Shown here one piece after another: positions 25,346 through 35,045 of a stretch of DNA of 64,000 nucleotides. This stretch comes from Teichococcus aestuarii. Lineage in GTDB: Bacteria; Pseudomonadota; Alphaproteobacteria; Acetobacterales; Acetobacteraceae. The first letter of the stretch is position 1, and each line of letters begins with the position of its first letter. The DNA is taken from contig NZ_PDOA01000006.1 in NCBI RefSeq assembly GCF_003116135.1, forward strand, positions 1 to 64,000, given 5' to 3'. The notes beneath the pieces were generated by a model. That model was given only the letters and a program-made list of their open reading frames with translations. It had not been told where the DNA came from and ran no database searches. The position numbers and the translations under genes were made by a program.

Positions 25346-25583
25346 GGCGCGGGCTCCTTCCTCGGCGGGAGGGGGCGCGGCGGCTGGCCGGGGCGGCAGG
25401 CGGGGATGCGCAAAGCCAGGACGTTCCTTGCAGGCCGCCGGCGCTCCGGGGCGCGACGGGCTTGGTCTCGTTGCCGGCGATCCTGATGAGCTTCGGGAAA
25501 GCCTGTCAATACGCCGGGCCGGACACGCGCGCCGGCGCGGCACCCGCGATAACCTGCGGCTATGGCCGGCACCCGAATGGGAA
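25346..25583. other. Divergent intergenic region, hydroxyacid oxidase / hyuA
   Basis: This 238-base space must hold both promoters. I see the ribosome site of the oxidase next to 25345 but no convincing palindrome or -35/-10 pair. Several in-frame codons upstream of hyuA are open, so the hyuA start is not certain. Confidence 0.4.
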
Positions 25584-27674
25584 ATGGCCGCACCGCCCGA
25601 TCCGGCGCAGACTCGGCCCGGGATACGCACGGAGGCGGATTTGGCGTGGCGCGTTGGCGTTGATATCGGCGGCACCTTCGCCGACTTCGTGGCCCTGGAC
25701 ACCGGCAGCGGCCGGCTCACCACCCTGAAGGTTCTGACCACGCCGCAGCAGCCCGGGCAGGATGTCGCCGCCGGGCTGCGCCGCCTGGCCGGGGAGGGGC
25801 TGGAGCCGGCGGGCGTCGAGCGCTTCGTGCATGGCACCACCGTGGGGGTGAACACCATCATCCAGCGGCGCGGCGCGCGGCTGGCGCTGTTCACCACCGC
25901 CGGCTTCACCGACATGCTGGAGCTGGCGCGGCTGCGCATGCCGGACACCTACAGCCTGTTCTGCGAGCGGCCCGAGCCGCTGGTGCCGCGCGAGCATGTC
26001 TTTCCCATCGCCGAGCGGATGGATGCCGAGGGGCGCACGGTGACGCCGCCGGACCGGGCCTCGGTGGCCGCGGCGCTGGCCGGCGCGCGGGCGGCGGGCT
26101 GCGAGGGCATCGTCGTCTCGCTGCTGCACGCCTGGCGCAACGCTGCGCATGAGGAGGCGGTGGCCGCGATGCTGGCGGAGCTGGCGCCGGAGCTGTTCGT
26201 CTTCCGCGGCAGCGAGGTGTGGCCGGCGATCCGCGAATATGAGCGCACCACGACCACGGTGCTGAACGCCTATGTCCACCCCCGCATCGACGCCTATCTG
26301 GAGCGGGTGGAGGCGCAGCTCGCCGCCGCCGGCATCGCTGCGCCGCTGCTGCTGACCACCTCCGCCGGCGGCACCATGACCGCCCGGCGCGGGCGGCGGG
26401 ACTGCGTCGGCATGCTGCTCTCCGGCACGGCGTCCGGCGTGGTCGGCGCGGGGGTCGTGGCACGGGCGGCGGGGCTGCCGGCGGTGCTGACCCTCGATGT
26501 CGGCGGCACCAGCGCCGATGTCGCACTGCTCAGCGACGGCGCGCCGGCCTTCGGCACCGGCCACGCGGTGGGCGAGTTCCCGCTGGCCATCCCCACCGTG
26601 GCGGTGGTCTCGAGCGGCCAGGGCGGCGGCTCCATCGCCTGGCTGGACGCGCAGGGCGTGCTCCAGGTGGGCCCCGAGAGCGCCGGCTCCACCCCCGGCC
26701 CGGCCTGCTTCGGCCGCGGCGGCGAGCGCTGCACCGTCACCGACGCGGCGCTGCTCTGCGGCATCCTCGGCCAGGGCGCGCTGGGCTTCGGCGCCATCGC
26801 GCCGCAGGCGGATCTGGCGGAGGTGGCCATCGCCCCCATCGCCGCCCGGCTCGGCACCGACGCGGCGACGGCGGCGGAGGGCGTGCTGCAGGTGGCCATC
26901 AGCGGCATGCTGGTGGAGATCGACAAGCTGCTGGCGCGCGCCGGCATGCATGCCAGCGAGCTGACGCTGATGCCCTTCGGCGGCGCCGGCCCGATGCTGG
27001 GCGCGCTGCTGGCCGAGGCGGCCGGCATCCGCCGCGTGCTGGTGCCGCCGGCGCCGGGCACGCTCTGCGCGCTCGGCGCGCTCGCCGCCGATCTGCGGCG
27101 GGACACCATGCGCACCGTGCTGCTGCCGCTGGAGGACGCCACCTGGCCGCGCCTCGGCGCCGTGTTCACCGCCCTGTCGGCCGAGGCCGGCACGGCGCTG
27201 GCGGAGATGAGCGGCACGGGGGAGGCGGAGGTGACGCTGGCGGCCGACCTGCGCTACCGCGGCCAGTCCTACGAGCTGACCGTTCCGGTGCCCGTGCGCT
27301 TCCGCGATGGCGGCTCGGCCGGCGAGATGGCGGCGCTGTTCCACGCCGCCCATGCCGAGAGCTTCGGCCATGCCGATGCGGCGGCGCCGGTGGAGGTGGT
27401 CAGCCTGCGCGCCGCCGCCCGCCGCCCCGCGCCGCCCCTGCCCATGCCGCGCCACCCCGCCCGGCCCCGCGCGGCGGCGCCCGAGGCGCCGATCACGCTG
27501 CGCCTCGGCGGGTCCTGGCAGCAGGCCGGGCTGTACCGGCGCGATGCGCTCTCGCCCGGGGCGCATTTCACCGGGCCGGCCGTCGTCACCCAGGCGGATT
27601 GCACCGTGCTGGTGCCCGCCGGCTGGAACGCCGCGACCGACGCGCTCGGCAATTTGGTGATGGAGCAGCCCTGA
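25584..27674 (+). CDS. hyuA: Hydantoinase/oxoprolinase subunit A
   Basis: The protein of about 696 residues is an ATP-dependent hydantoinase/5-oxoprolinase A subunit of the ASKHA fold. Motifs are VGVDIGGTFADFVALD, FVHGTTVGVNTIIQRRG, the mid-protein LDVGGTSADVALL and LMPFGGAGPM. Relatives open N-methylhydantoin or 5-oxoproline rings, or carboxylate acetone. ATG 25584 was chosen; a TTG at 25641 with GGAGG five bases upstream would trim the N-terminus to just before the conserved VGVDIGG and is a serious alternative. The stop overlaps the hyuB start (TGATG). Confidence 0.86.
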   Translation: MAAPPDPAQTRPGIRTEADLAWRVGVDIGGTFADFVALDTGSGRLTTLKVLTTPQQPGQDVAAGLRRLAGEGLEPAGVERFVHGTTVGVNTIIQRRGARLALFTTAGFTDMLELARLRMPDTYSLFCERPEPLVPREHVFPIAERMDAEGRTVTPPDRASVAAALAGARAAGCEGIVVSLLHAWRNAAHEEAVAAMLAELAPELFVFRGSEVWPAIREYERTTTTVLNAYVHPRIDAYLERVEAQLAAAGIAAPLLLTTSAGGTMTARRGRRDCVGMLLSGTASGVVGAGVVARAAGLPAVLTLDVGGTSADVALLSDGAPAFGTGHAVGEFPLAIPTVAVVSSGQGGGSIAWLDAQGVLQVGPESAGSTPGPACFGRGGERCTVTDAALLCGILGQGALGFGAIAPQADLAEVAIAPIAARLGTDAATAAEGVLQVAISGMLVEIDKLLARAGMHASELTLMPFGGAGPMLGALLAEAAGIRRVLVPPAPGTLCALGALAADLRRDTMRTVLLPLEDATWPRLGAVFTALSAEAGTALAEMSGTGEAEVTLAADLRYRGQSYELTVPVPVRFRDGGSAGEMAALFHAAHAESFGHADAAAPVEVVSLRAAARRPAPPLPMPRHPARPRAAAPEAPITLRLGGSWQQAGLYRRDALSPGAHFTGPAVVTQADCTVLVPAGWNAATDALGNLVMEQP

Positions 27675-29647
27675 TGCGCACCGACCCCGTGACCCTGCAG
27701 GTGCTGCGCAACCACTGCCGCGCCGCCGCCGAGAGCATGGCGACCACCCTCTACCGCACCGCCCATTCCACCTTCGTGAAGGAGACGGAGGACTTCACCA
27801 TCCAGCTGCTCGATGCGCGCGGCAAGACCTGCGCCGTGCCGCTGGACCTCGGCGCCACCTGGTACCCCGGCGTCGACTACGAGGCGGCGATCGGCCTCGT
27901 GCCGGGCGGCTACCAGCCCGGCGACATCGCCATGACCAGCGACCCCTATTCCGGCTTCCTCTCCACCCATTCGCCGGACACCAACATGTGGAAGCCGGTG
28001 TTCCACGAGGGCGAGATCATCGCCTTCGCCGGCGGGCACATCCACAATGTCGATGTCGGCGGCGCGGTGCCGGCCAGCCTCTCCCGCACGCTGACGGAGG
28101 TGCACCAGGAGGGGCTGCGCGTGCCGCCCAGCAAGCTCTACCGCCAGGGCGTGCTGGACGAGACGCTGCTGCGCACCATGCTGGCCAATGTGCGGGTGCC
28201 CGAGCAGAACTGGGGCGACCTGAAGGCGCTGGTGGCGGCGGTGAACACCGGCGAGCGGCGCATCCTCGACCTCGCCCGCCGCTTCGGCGTGGCGCGGCTG
28301 CGGGACGGGCTGGCCGACCTGCTGGACTATGGCGAGGCGCAGGCGCGCGCCGTGCTCGCCGGCCTGCCCGACGGCACCTACCACTTCGCCGACTATTGCG
28401 ACGAGGATGGCGTCGGCGGCGATCCGCTGCGGCTGAAGCTGGCGCTGCGCATCCAGGGCGACAGCGCCGAGCTGGACTTCGCCGGCACCGACCCGCAGAC
28501 CCTCTCCTCGATGAACGTGCCGACGGGCGGCCACCCGCGCCATTCGCTGATCCTGGTCGGCGTCTACTACGTGCTCTCGGCGCTCAGCCCGAAGATCCTG
28601 CTGAACTTCGGCACCACGCGGCCCTTCACCTGCATCCTGCCCGAGGGCAGCGTGGTGAACCCGGCGCATCCGGCGGCGGTCGGCATGCGCAGCCTCACCT
28701 GCGCGCGGCTGCGCAGCCTGGTGTTCGGCGCCTTCGCGCAAGCCGCGCCGGAGCGGCTGCCGGCGGCGCCGGCCGGCTCCTCCTCCATCATCAACCTCGC
28801 CGCCGAGCATCCGCGCACGGGGCGGCGCGTCATCGCCGCCGTCGCTCCCATCGTCGGCGGCGGCGGCGGCATGCCGCACCGCGACGGCACGGACGGCTCC
28901 GGCGCCGATGCCGCCTACCTCAAGAATAGCCCCGTGGAGATCACGGAATCCGAGGCGCCGGTGCGCATCCTGCGCTACGGCCTGATGCCGGACACGGGCG
29001 GCGCCGGCGTGCATCGCGGCGGCCTCGCCACGGTGCTGGAATTCACCACCGACGCGCCGGATGCCACCGTCACCGCCCGCAACCGCGACCGCTCCATCTT
29101 CCGCCCCTGGGGCATCCTGGGCGGGCGGCCGGGCGCGGCCAGCACCTTCACCCTGAACCCCGGCCGGCCGGAGGAGCAGGACCTGGGCAACACCGACCTG
29201 CTGCACCTTTCGCCAGGCGATGTGGTGCGCATCGTCTCGCCCGGCGGCGGCGGGCGGGGCGACCCGGCGCGGCGCGACCCGCAGGCCGTGCTGCGCGACG
29301 TGCGCGCCGGCCGCCTGACCCCGGCCGCCGCGGAGCGGGACTACGGCGTCCTCATCCGCGACGGGGCGGTGGACATGACGGCGACGGCGGCGCGGCGTGC
29401 CAGGCTGCCGCCGCGCGCGGGCTTCGATGGCGGCGCCGAGCGGGCCGCGCACGAGGCGCGCTGGGACGCCGATGCCTATGCCGCGCTGGGCGAGGCGATG
29501 GCGCGGGTGCCGGCCAGCTGGCGCGGCCGCCTCAAGCGGCGCCTCTTCGCCGCGGTGCGCGCCGCGCCGGAGCAGGCGCCGCGCGCCGTCATCGCGGCGG
29601 TGCTGCGCGAGGACCGCGCCTTCCGGCGGACGGCGGCCGGGGACTGA
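27674..29647 (+). CDS. hyuB: Hydantoinase/oxoprolinase subunit B
   Basis: The 657-residue protein is the HyuB partner of the gene before it. Family blocks include TLQVLRNHCRAAAESM, PGDIAMTSDPYSGFLSTHSPD, FAGGHIHNVDVGGA (metal-ligand histidines), NVPTGGHPRHS and VSPGGGGRGDP. The A subunit uses ATP and the B subunit carries the hydrolytic metal site. Translational coupling to hyuA is certain from the TGATG overlap. A LysR gene follows 36 bases later and is probably the local regulator. Confidence 0.88.
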   Translation: MRTDPVTLQVLRNHCRAAAESMATTLYRTAHSTFVKETEDFTIQLLDARGKTCAVPLDLGATWYPGVDYEAAIGLVPGGYQPGDIAMTSDPYSGFLSTHSPDTNMWKPVFHEGEIIAFAGGHIHNVDVGGAVPASLSRTLTEVHQEGLRVPPSKLYRQGVLDETLLRTMLANVRVPEQNWGDLKALVAAVNTGERRILDLARRFGVARLRDGLADLLDYGEAQARAVLAGLPDGTYHFADYCDEDGVGGDPLRLKLALRIQGDSAELDFAGTDPQTLSSMNVPTGGHPRHSLILVGVYYVLSALSPKILLNFGTTRPFTCILPEGSVVNPAHPAAVGMRSLTCARLRSLVFGAFAQAAPERLPAAPAGSSSIINLAAEHPRTGRRVIAAVAPIVGGGGGMPHRDGTDGSGADAAYLKNSPVEITESEAPVRILRYGLMPDTGGAGVHRGGLATVLEFTTDAPDATVTARNRDRSIFRPWGILGGRPGAASTFTLNPGRPEEQDLGNTDLLHLSPGDVVRIVSPGGGGRGDPARRDPQAVLRDVRAGRLTPAAAERDYGVLIRDGAVDMTATAARRARLPPRAGFDGGAERAAHEARWDADAYAALGEAMARVPASWRGRLKRRLFAAVRAAPEQAPRAVIAAVLREDRAFRRTAAGD

Positions 29648-29683
29648 CGGCGCCGCCGATGGGAGAAGCCGGCGGCGGGCGCT

Positions 29684-30625
29684 ATGCTCGCCGCCATGAA
29701 CGCCCGCGACATCGAGATCTTCCGCGCCGTCATGCAGGGCCGCACGCTGCGCGCGGCGGCGGAGATGCTGCATGTCTCGCAGCCCGCCCTCTCCAAGGCG
29801 CTGCGGCATTGCGAGGACCGGCTGGGCTTCCGCCTGTTCCAGCGCATCGCCGGCCGGCTGGTGCCCACCGCCGAGGCGCACGCCATGCTGCCGGAGGCCG
29901 AGCGGCTGTACCAGGAGCTGCAGGGCTTCAAGGGCTTCGCGCGTGATCTCGGCAGCCACCGGGGCGGCCTGCTGCGGCTGGGCGCCAGCTCATCGCTGGC
30001 CGTGTCGCTGGTGCCGGCGGCGATGGCGGCGCTGCGGCGGGAGCGCGAGGCGGCGCGGCTGACCCTGAACCTGCTGCCGGTGCGCGAGCTGGCCGAGGCG
30101 CTGCTGGCCCGCCGCCTCGATGTCGGGCTGGCGCTCACGCCCATGGCGCTGCCGGGGCTGGAGAGCGAGACGCTGGGCAGCGTGCCCTGCGTGGTGGTGC
30201 TGCCGGCGGCGCACCCGCTGGCCGCCGAGCCGGTGCTGCGCCCCTCGCTGCTGGCTGGCGCGCCGGAGGTGGGCTTCGCCGGCTGGCAGGATTTCGGCCA
30301 GAGCCTGGATCTCGCCTTCCGGCAGGAGGGGGTGGAGCGCCGCCTCGCGGTCGAGGTCGGCACCACCGTCAGCGCCGTGGCGCTGGTGCGGGAAGGGATG
30401 GGCTACGCCATCGTCGATGGCTTCGCCTGCCGCAGCCTGCCGCCGGGCCTCGTCTCGCGGCCCTTCCGCCCCGAGGTGCGGCGCGGGGTGGTGATGGCAC
30501 GCAGCCCGGCGCTGGGCAGCTCCGCCCTGCTGGACCGGCTGCGGGACATCCTGGCCAAGCTGTGCGCGGCGCCCGCCCTTCAGTCGGCGCGCGCGCCGCT
30601 CGCCTTCACCAGCGGCACCCAGTAG
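29684..30625 (+). CDS. LysR-type regulator
   Basis: The 313-residue protein has an N-terminal LysR HTH (TLRAAAEMLHVSQPALSKAL) and effector domain. ATG 29684 and ATG 29696 (MNARDIEIF) are both possible; neither has a good ribosome site. It follows hyuAB on the same strand. Its last 46 bases overlap the 3' end of the convergent Bug gene, so the C-terminal residues SARAPLAFTSGTQ are constrained by the opposing gene. Confidence 0.85.
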   Translation: MLAAMNARDIEIFRAVMQGRTLRAAAEMLHVSQPALSKALRHCEDRLGFRLFQRIAGRLVPTAEAHAMLPEAERLYQELQGFKGFARDLGSHRGGLLRLGASSSLAVSLVPAAMAALRREREAARLTLNLLPVRELAEALLARRLDVGLALTPMALPGLESETLGSVPCVVVLPAAHPLAAEPVLRPSLLAGAPEVGFAGWQDFGQSLDLAFRQEGVERRLAVEVGTTVSAVALVREGMGYAIVDGFACRSLPPGLVSRPFRPEVRRGVVMARSPALGSSALLDRLRDILAKLCAAPALQSARAPLAFTSGTQ

Positions 30626-31587
30626 TCGATCTCCTCCTTCAGGAAGGCGCCGAACTTTTCCGGCGTGTAGCCGCGCATCGGCGGCAGCCCCATCTCCTGG
30701 TCCAGCCGCCGCGCCACGGCGGGGTCGGCGAGGGCTGTCTCCATGCCGGCGGCCATGCGGCCAATGATGGGCTTCGGCGTGCCGGCGGGGGCGAAGACGC
30801 CGAACCAGGAATAGGCCCTGTAGCCGGGCAGCCCCGCCTCGGCGCTGGTCGGCACCTGCGGCAGCACGGAGGAGCGCTGGTCGGTGGCCATCACCAGCGC
30901 CTTCAGCGCGCCGGACTCCACATGCGGCTTCATCAGCCCGGGTACGTCGGCGGTGAAGTCCACCACCCCGGCCAGCAGGTCGTTGAACACCGGGCCGCTG
31001 CCGCGATAGGGCACGTGCACCGCCTGGGTGCCGGTCTTCTGCAGGAAGGCGACCACCGAGATGTGGCCCGAGGCGCCGTTGCCCGCGCTGCCGTAGCTGT
31101 ACTTGCCCGGGTTGGCCTTCAGCAGCGCGATGAATTCCTGCAGCGTCGAGACGCCCAGCTCCCGCCGCACGCAGATGCCGATGGGCGCCAGCACGGAGGG
31201 CGCGACCGGCGCCAAATCCTTCACCGGGTCGTAGGGCAGCTTGCCGTAGAGGCCCAGCGCCAGCCCCACGGTGGAGAGCGAGGCCATGATGAAGGTGTAG
31301 CCGTCGGGCGCCGACTTGGCGACGTAATCGGTGCCGGTGGTGCCGCCGGCGCCGGGCCGGTTCTCGATCACCACCGGCTGCCCCAGCACCTCGGAGAGCT
31401 TCTGCGTCACCAGCCGGGCGCTGACATCGGTGGCCCCGCCGGCGGCGAAGGGCACCACCATGCGCACGGGCCGGTCCGGCCAGGCCGGGGCCTGCGCCAG
31501 CGCGGCAGGCGCCAGGGCGGGCGTCGCCAGCAGAACCGGCATGGCGGCGAGCAGCCGGCGGCGGGGAAGCAGATGGTCGCGGGCCAT
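30580..31587 (-). CDS. Bug/TctC-type solute-binding protein (copy 3)
   Basis: The 335-residue protein begins MARDHLLPRRRLLAAMPVLL with a Tat-like signal and has the Bug blocks WPDRPVRMVVPFAAGG, SAPDGYTFI, LPYDPVKDLAPV and HVPYRGSGPVFNDLL. It starts immediately after the stop of the iclR gene (31588), so both are on one transcript. Its C-terminus overlaps the convergent lysR. The ligand is presumably linked to the hydantoinase or the IclR effector; this is inferred from position only. Confidence 0.87.
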   Translation of the reverse strand: MARDHLLPRRRLLAAMPVLLATPALAPAALAQAPAWPDRPVRMVVPFAAGGATDVSARLVTQKLSEVLGQPVVIENRPGAGGTTGTDYVAKSAPDGYTFIMASLSTVGLALGLYGKLPYDPVKDLAPVAPSVLAPIGICVRRELGVSTLQEFIALLKANPGKYSYGSAGNGASGHISVVAFLQKTGTQAVHVPYRGSGPVFNDLLAGVVDFTADVPGLMKPHVESGALKALVMATDQRSSVLPQVPTSAEAGLPGYRAYSWFGVFAPAGTPKPIIGRMAAGMETALADPAVARRLDQEMGLPPMRGYTPEKFGAFLKEEIDYWVPLVKASGARAD

Positions 31588-32427
31588 TCAGGATTCTCCG
31601 GGGCGAGGGTTTCGCAGGATGGCGGCAGGCACCGCCAGGCTGGCTTCCACCATGGCGGCCTCCTGCCGCATGCGCGCCAGGAACTGCCGGCGCGCCGCGG
31701 CATCCAGCCGGCTGGCGATGAAGTTGGTGGCGATGGCGGCGGTGACGGCACGGCCGGGCGGACGGATGGCGAGGCCGATCACCGCCAGCCCGGCGATCAG
31801 CGAATCATCGCTCATCAGGTATCCCTCGGAGCGCACCTGCTCCACGCGGCGGCGCACCTGCTCCGCGCTGCTGCCGAACTGCCGGTAGCGCACCGCGTTC
31901 GCGGCCAGCACGGCCTCGATCTCCGCCGGCGTCTGGCTGGCGAGGATGGTGGCGCTGCCGGCGCCGATGCCGAGGGGCATCAGCCCGCCCACGCCCTGCG
32001 TCAGGCTCTCGATGACATAGGCGCCGTCCTGCCGGTCGGTGACCACGGCGTTCAGCCCGCTGCGGACGATCAGGAAGGTGGTCTCGCCGCTCTCGCCGGA
32101 GAGCCGCGCCAGGACGGGGCGGCAGAGGCGGCGCAGCCCGGTGCCGTCGGCCGCCTGCCCGGCCAGCGCCACCAGCGCGGCGCCCAGCCGGTGACGCCTG
32201 CCGCCCTCCACCCGCTCCACCCAGCCATGGTGCTCCAGCGCCGCCAGCAGGCGGTGCGCGGTGGAGACGCTGAGGCCCAGCGCGCCGGCCAGGCGGGAGA
32301 GCTGCTGGCCACCCGCACCCGCCTCGCCGAGCAGCCCGAGCAGGCCCACCATCCGATCGAGGACCTGGATGCCGGAAGTCCCGTCCAGGGGGTCGGGCAC
32401 GGGTGCGTCGGGCGGGGAAGGCGCCAT
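31588..32427 (-). CDS. IclR-family regulator
   Basis: The 279-residue protein has the IclR HTH (LAGALGLSVSTAHRLLAALE) followed by the GAF-like ligand domain with MPLGIGAGSATILA. ATG 32427 (MAPSPPDAPV) was chosen; an upstream frame to 32514 would add a segment unlike the family. It is divergent from the ABC peptide-type operon and in one unit with a Bug gene, so it may regulate both. Confidence 0.84.
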   Translation of the reverse strand: MAPSPPDAPVPDPLDGTSGIQVLDRMVGLLGLLGEAGAGGQQLSRLAGALGLSVSTAHRLLAALEHHGWVERVEGGRRHRLGAALVALAGQAADGTGLRRLCRPVLARLSGESGETTFLIVRSGLNAVVTDRQDGAYVIESLTQGVGGLMPLGIGAGSATILASQTPAEIEAVLAANAVRYRQFGSSAEQVRRRVEQVRSEGYLMSDDSLIAGLAVIGLAIRPPGRAVTAAIATNFIASRLDAAARRQFLARMRQEAAMVEASLAVPAAILRNPRPGES

Positions 32428-32480
32428 GGCGGCAGCATAGACAGCGTCCCGCGAGAGCAACAATTCCATAAGGCGAGAAA

Positions 32481-32510
32481 TTCCGGAAAAACTTCCTGCA
32501 TCCTGGAAAT
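32481..32510. promoter_or_regulatory. Inverted repeats between iclR and the ABC operon
   Basis: TTCCGGAA (32481-32488) is a perfect eight-base palindrome. TTCC (32493-32496) and GGAA (32505-32508) form a second, wider dyad beside it. The area is AT-richer than its surroundings and lies between the divergent starts 32427 and 32575. It is a candidate IclR site. Confidence 0.35.
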
Positions 32511-32574
32511 GCACGTCGCGGCGGCCGACTTTTGGGGCTTGCCATGTTATGTTATTTCATTGCATCAGGCTGGC

Positions 32575-34113
32575 ATGCCATCCGCACCGCTCTCCCGCCG
32601 GCCGCTTCTCCTGGCCGCCGCCGGCCTGCCCGTCCTGCCGCGGCCCGCCGCCGCGCAGCCCGCCGCGGACCTGTTCCGCGTCGTCACCTCGCAGGAGATC
32701 AACGGGCTCGACCCCGCCCGCTCCGGCTATGTGTTCACCCGCATGCAGGTGCTGGAGACGCTGGTGGGCGCCGACGATGGCGGCCTGGCGGTGCCGCAGC
32801 TCGCCCGCGCCTGGACGCTGTCGGAGGACCGCCTGACCTGGCGCTTCGCGCTGCGCGAGGGCGCCCGCTTCCACGACGGCACGCCGGTCACGGCCGTGGC
32901 CGTGGCCGCCGCCCTGGAGCGCGCGCGCGGCCAGTCCGGGCTGCTCGGCACCCTGCCGGCCGAGCGCATCGCGGCCGATGACGGCGCGGTGCTGGTCCGC
33001 ACCAGCCGCCCCTTCGCGCCGCTGCTGGCCTTCCTGGCGCATTACAGCGCCGGCATCCTGGCGCCCGCCGCCTTCGAGGGCCAGGCGGTGCGGGAGATGA
33101 TCGGCAGCGGCCCCTACAAGGTCAGCCGCCTGCTGCCGCCGCAGCGCCTGGAGGCGGCGCGGTGGGAGCGGTGGGACGGGCCGGCCCCCGCCATCGGCCG
33201 CGTCTCCTACCTGGCCGCCGGGCGTGGCGAGACCCGCGCCGCCATGGCCGAGGGCGGGCAGGCCGAGCTGGTCGCGCAGCTGGCGCCCGAGACGGTGGAG
33301 CGGCTGCGCCGCAACCCGCGCGTGGCGGTCGATGTGCGGGCCATCCCGCGCACGCGGCTGATCAAGCTGAACTGCGCCTCGCCGCTGTTCCGCGACGTGC
33401 GGGCGCGCCACGCGCTCAGCCTGGCGCTGGACCGGCAGGGCATGGCGGCGGCGCTGCTGCGCTCGCCCGCCTCGACGGCCACGCAGCTCTTCCCGCCCGC
33501 CATGGCGGAATGGCACGTGCCGGCGCTGCCGCCGCTGCGGCGGGACCTGCCGGAGGCCCGGCGCCTGCTGGCCGAGCTGGGCTGGCAGCCGGGGCCGGAG
33601 GGCATCCTGCACCGGGAGGGCCGGCCCTTCGCCTTCACCCTGCGCACCTTCTCCGACCGGCCGGAACTGCCCGGCCTGGCCACCGCCATGCAGGCGCAGC
33701 TGCGCGAGGCGGGCATCGACATGGCCGTGGCCGTCGTCAACAGCGGCGAGATCCCGGCCGGGCACCGCGACGGCACGCTGGAAGCCGCGCTGATGGCGCG
33801 CAACTTCTCCCTGGTGCCGGACCCGCTGGGCACCATGCTGCAGGATTACGGGCCGGAGGGTGGCGACTGGGGCGCCATGGGCTGGTCCAGCCCCGCCCTG
33901 AACGGCGTGCTGGAGCGGCTCGGCGCGGTGGCCGACCCGGCGGAGCGCGCGGCGCTGCGCGGACGCGCCTCGGCCATCCTGCACGAGGAGCTGCCGGTCA
34001 TTCCCGTCAGCTGGTTCGACCTGGCCACGGCGGTGTCGCGCCGCGTCGCCGGCCTCGCGGTGGACCCGCTGGAACTCTCCTTCCGCATCGCGGGTGCCCG
34101 ATGGGCGGGCTGA
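32575..34113 (+). CDS. Family-5 (peptide-type) ABC substrate-binding protein
   Basis: The 512-residue protein starts with a Tat-like signal (LSRRPLLLAAAGLPV). It has the family-5 pattern: EINGLDPARSGYVFTRMQ, LETLVGADDGG, LREGARFHDGTPV and MIGSGPYKVSRL. It is the first gene of a four-gene importer operon and overlaps the first permease gene by 13 bases. The ligand (dipeptide, nickel chelate or similar) cannot be told from the sequence. Confidence 0.88.
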   Translation: MPSAPLSRRPLLLAAAGLPVLPRPAAAQPAADLFRVVTSQEINGLDPARSGYVFTRMQVLETLVGADDGGLAVPQLARAWTLSEDRLTWRFALREGARFHDGTPVTAVAVAAALERARGQSGLLGTLPAERIAADDGAVLVRTSRPFAPLLAFLAHYSAGILAPAAFEGQAVREMIGSGPYKVSRLLPPQRLEAARWERWDGPAPAIGRVSYLAAGRGETRAAMAEGGQAELVAQLAPETVERLRRNPRVAVDVRAIPRTRLIKLNCASPLFRDVRARHALSLALDRQGMAAALLRSPASTATQLFPPAMAEWHVPALPPLRRDLPEARRLLAELGWQPGPEGILHREGRPFAFTLRTFSDRPELPGLATAMQAQLREAGIDMAVAVVNSGEIPAGHRDGTLEAALMARNFSLVPDPLGTMLQDYGPEGGDWGAMGWSSPALNGVLERLGAVADPAERAALRGRASAILHEELPVIPVSWFDLATAVSRRVAGLAVDPLELSFRIAGARWAG

Positions 34114-35045
34114 TCCGGGTGCTGGGCGGCCGCGCCGTCCAGGCCGTGCTGGTGGCGCTGCTGGTCGGCACCGCCTGCTTCCTGATGGTGCGGCTGCTGC
34201 CCGGCGACATGGCCTACCGCATCGCCGCCAGCCGCTACGGCTACGACCTGGTGGATGGCGCCGCCGCCGAGGCCGTGCGGCAGGAGCTGGGCCTGGACCG
34301 GCCCTGGCCCGTGCAGCTCGGCGCCTGGTTCGGCGGCCTGCTGCGGCTCGATCTCGGCGTCTCCCTCGCCTCGGGCGAGGAGGTGGCGGAGGCGCTCGGC
34401 ATCCAGCTCGGCCACACGCTGCTGCTCTCGGTCACGGCGCTGCTGTTCTCCCTGCTCATCGGGCCGCCGCTCGGCGCGCTGGCCGGGCTGCGCAGCGGCG
34501 GGTGGTGGGATGGCGCGCTGCTGGTGCTTTCCGCCGCGCTGCGCGCCCTGCCGGCCTTCGTGGTGGGCATCGGCCTGATGCTGTGGCTGGCGGTGGAGTG
34601 GGAATGGCTGCCCGTCGCCGGCGTCGGCGGCTGGCGGGAGGTGATCCTGCCGGCGCTGACGCTGGCGCTGGGCCTCGCCGCCGCCTCCTCCCGCGTGGCG
34701 CGGGACGCGGTGGCCGGGGTGGTCGCCTCCCCCTTCTTCGGCTTCGCGCGGATGAAGGGGCTGGACGATGCCACGGCCTTCCGGCGCCACGGGGTGCGCA
34801 ACGCCGCCATCCCGGTGGTCGCCTATCTCGGCCTGCAGCTCGTCATCCTGATCGAGGGCGTGGTGGTGGTGGAATCCCTCTTCGCCTGGCCGGGCATCGG
34901 GCATGCGCTGGTGCACGCCGTGCTGGGCCGCGACATCCCGATGGTGCAGGGCACGGCGCTGGTGATGGGGCTGCTCTTCGTCGCCCTCAACGCCCTGACC
35001 GACCTCGCCTGCTGGCTTCTGGACCCGAGGCGCCGCGCCGCATGA
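34101..35045 (+). CDS. ABC transporter permease (DppB/OppB type)
   Basis: The 314-residue inner-membrane protein has about six membrane segments and the DppB-like N-terminus (VRLLPGDMAYRIAASRYG). The EAA-type cytoplasmic loop is visible around DDATAFRRHGVRNAAIPVVAY, and EGVVVVESLFAWPGIG is a strong DppB signature. It overlaps the genes on both sides, the downstream one by ATGA. Confidence 0.9.
   Translation: MGGLIRVLGGRAVQAVLVALLVGTACFLMVRLLPGDMAYRIAASRYGYDLVDGAAAEAVRQELGLDRPWPVQLGAWFGGLLRLDLGVSLASGEEVAEALGIQLGHTLLLSVTALLFSLLIGPPLGALAGLRSGGWWDGALLVLSAALRALPAFVVGIGLMLWLAVEWEWLPVAGVGGWREVILPALTLALGLAAASSRVARDAVAGVVASPFFGFARMKGLDDATAFRRHGVRNAAIPVVAYLGLQLVILIEGVVVVESLFAWPGIGHALVHAVLGRDIPMVQGTALVMGLLFVALNALTDLACWLLDPRRRAA

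Noticed and set aside
30562-32574. N-terminal extension of the ABC binding protein through the upstream open frame
   Set aside because: The frame is antisense to the Bug and IclR genes. The ATG at 32575 begins a proper signal peptide.
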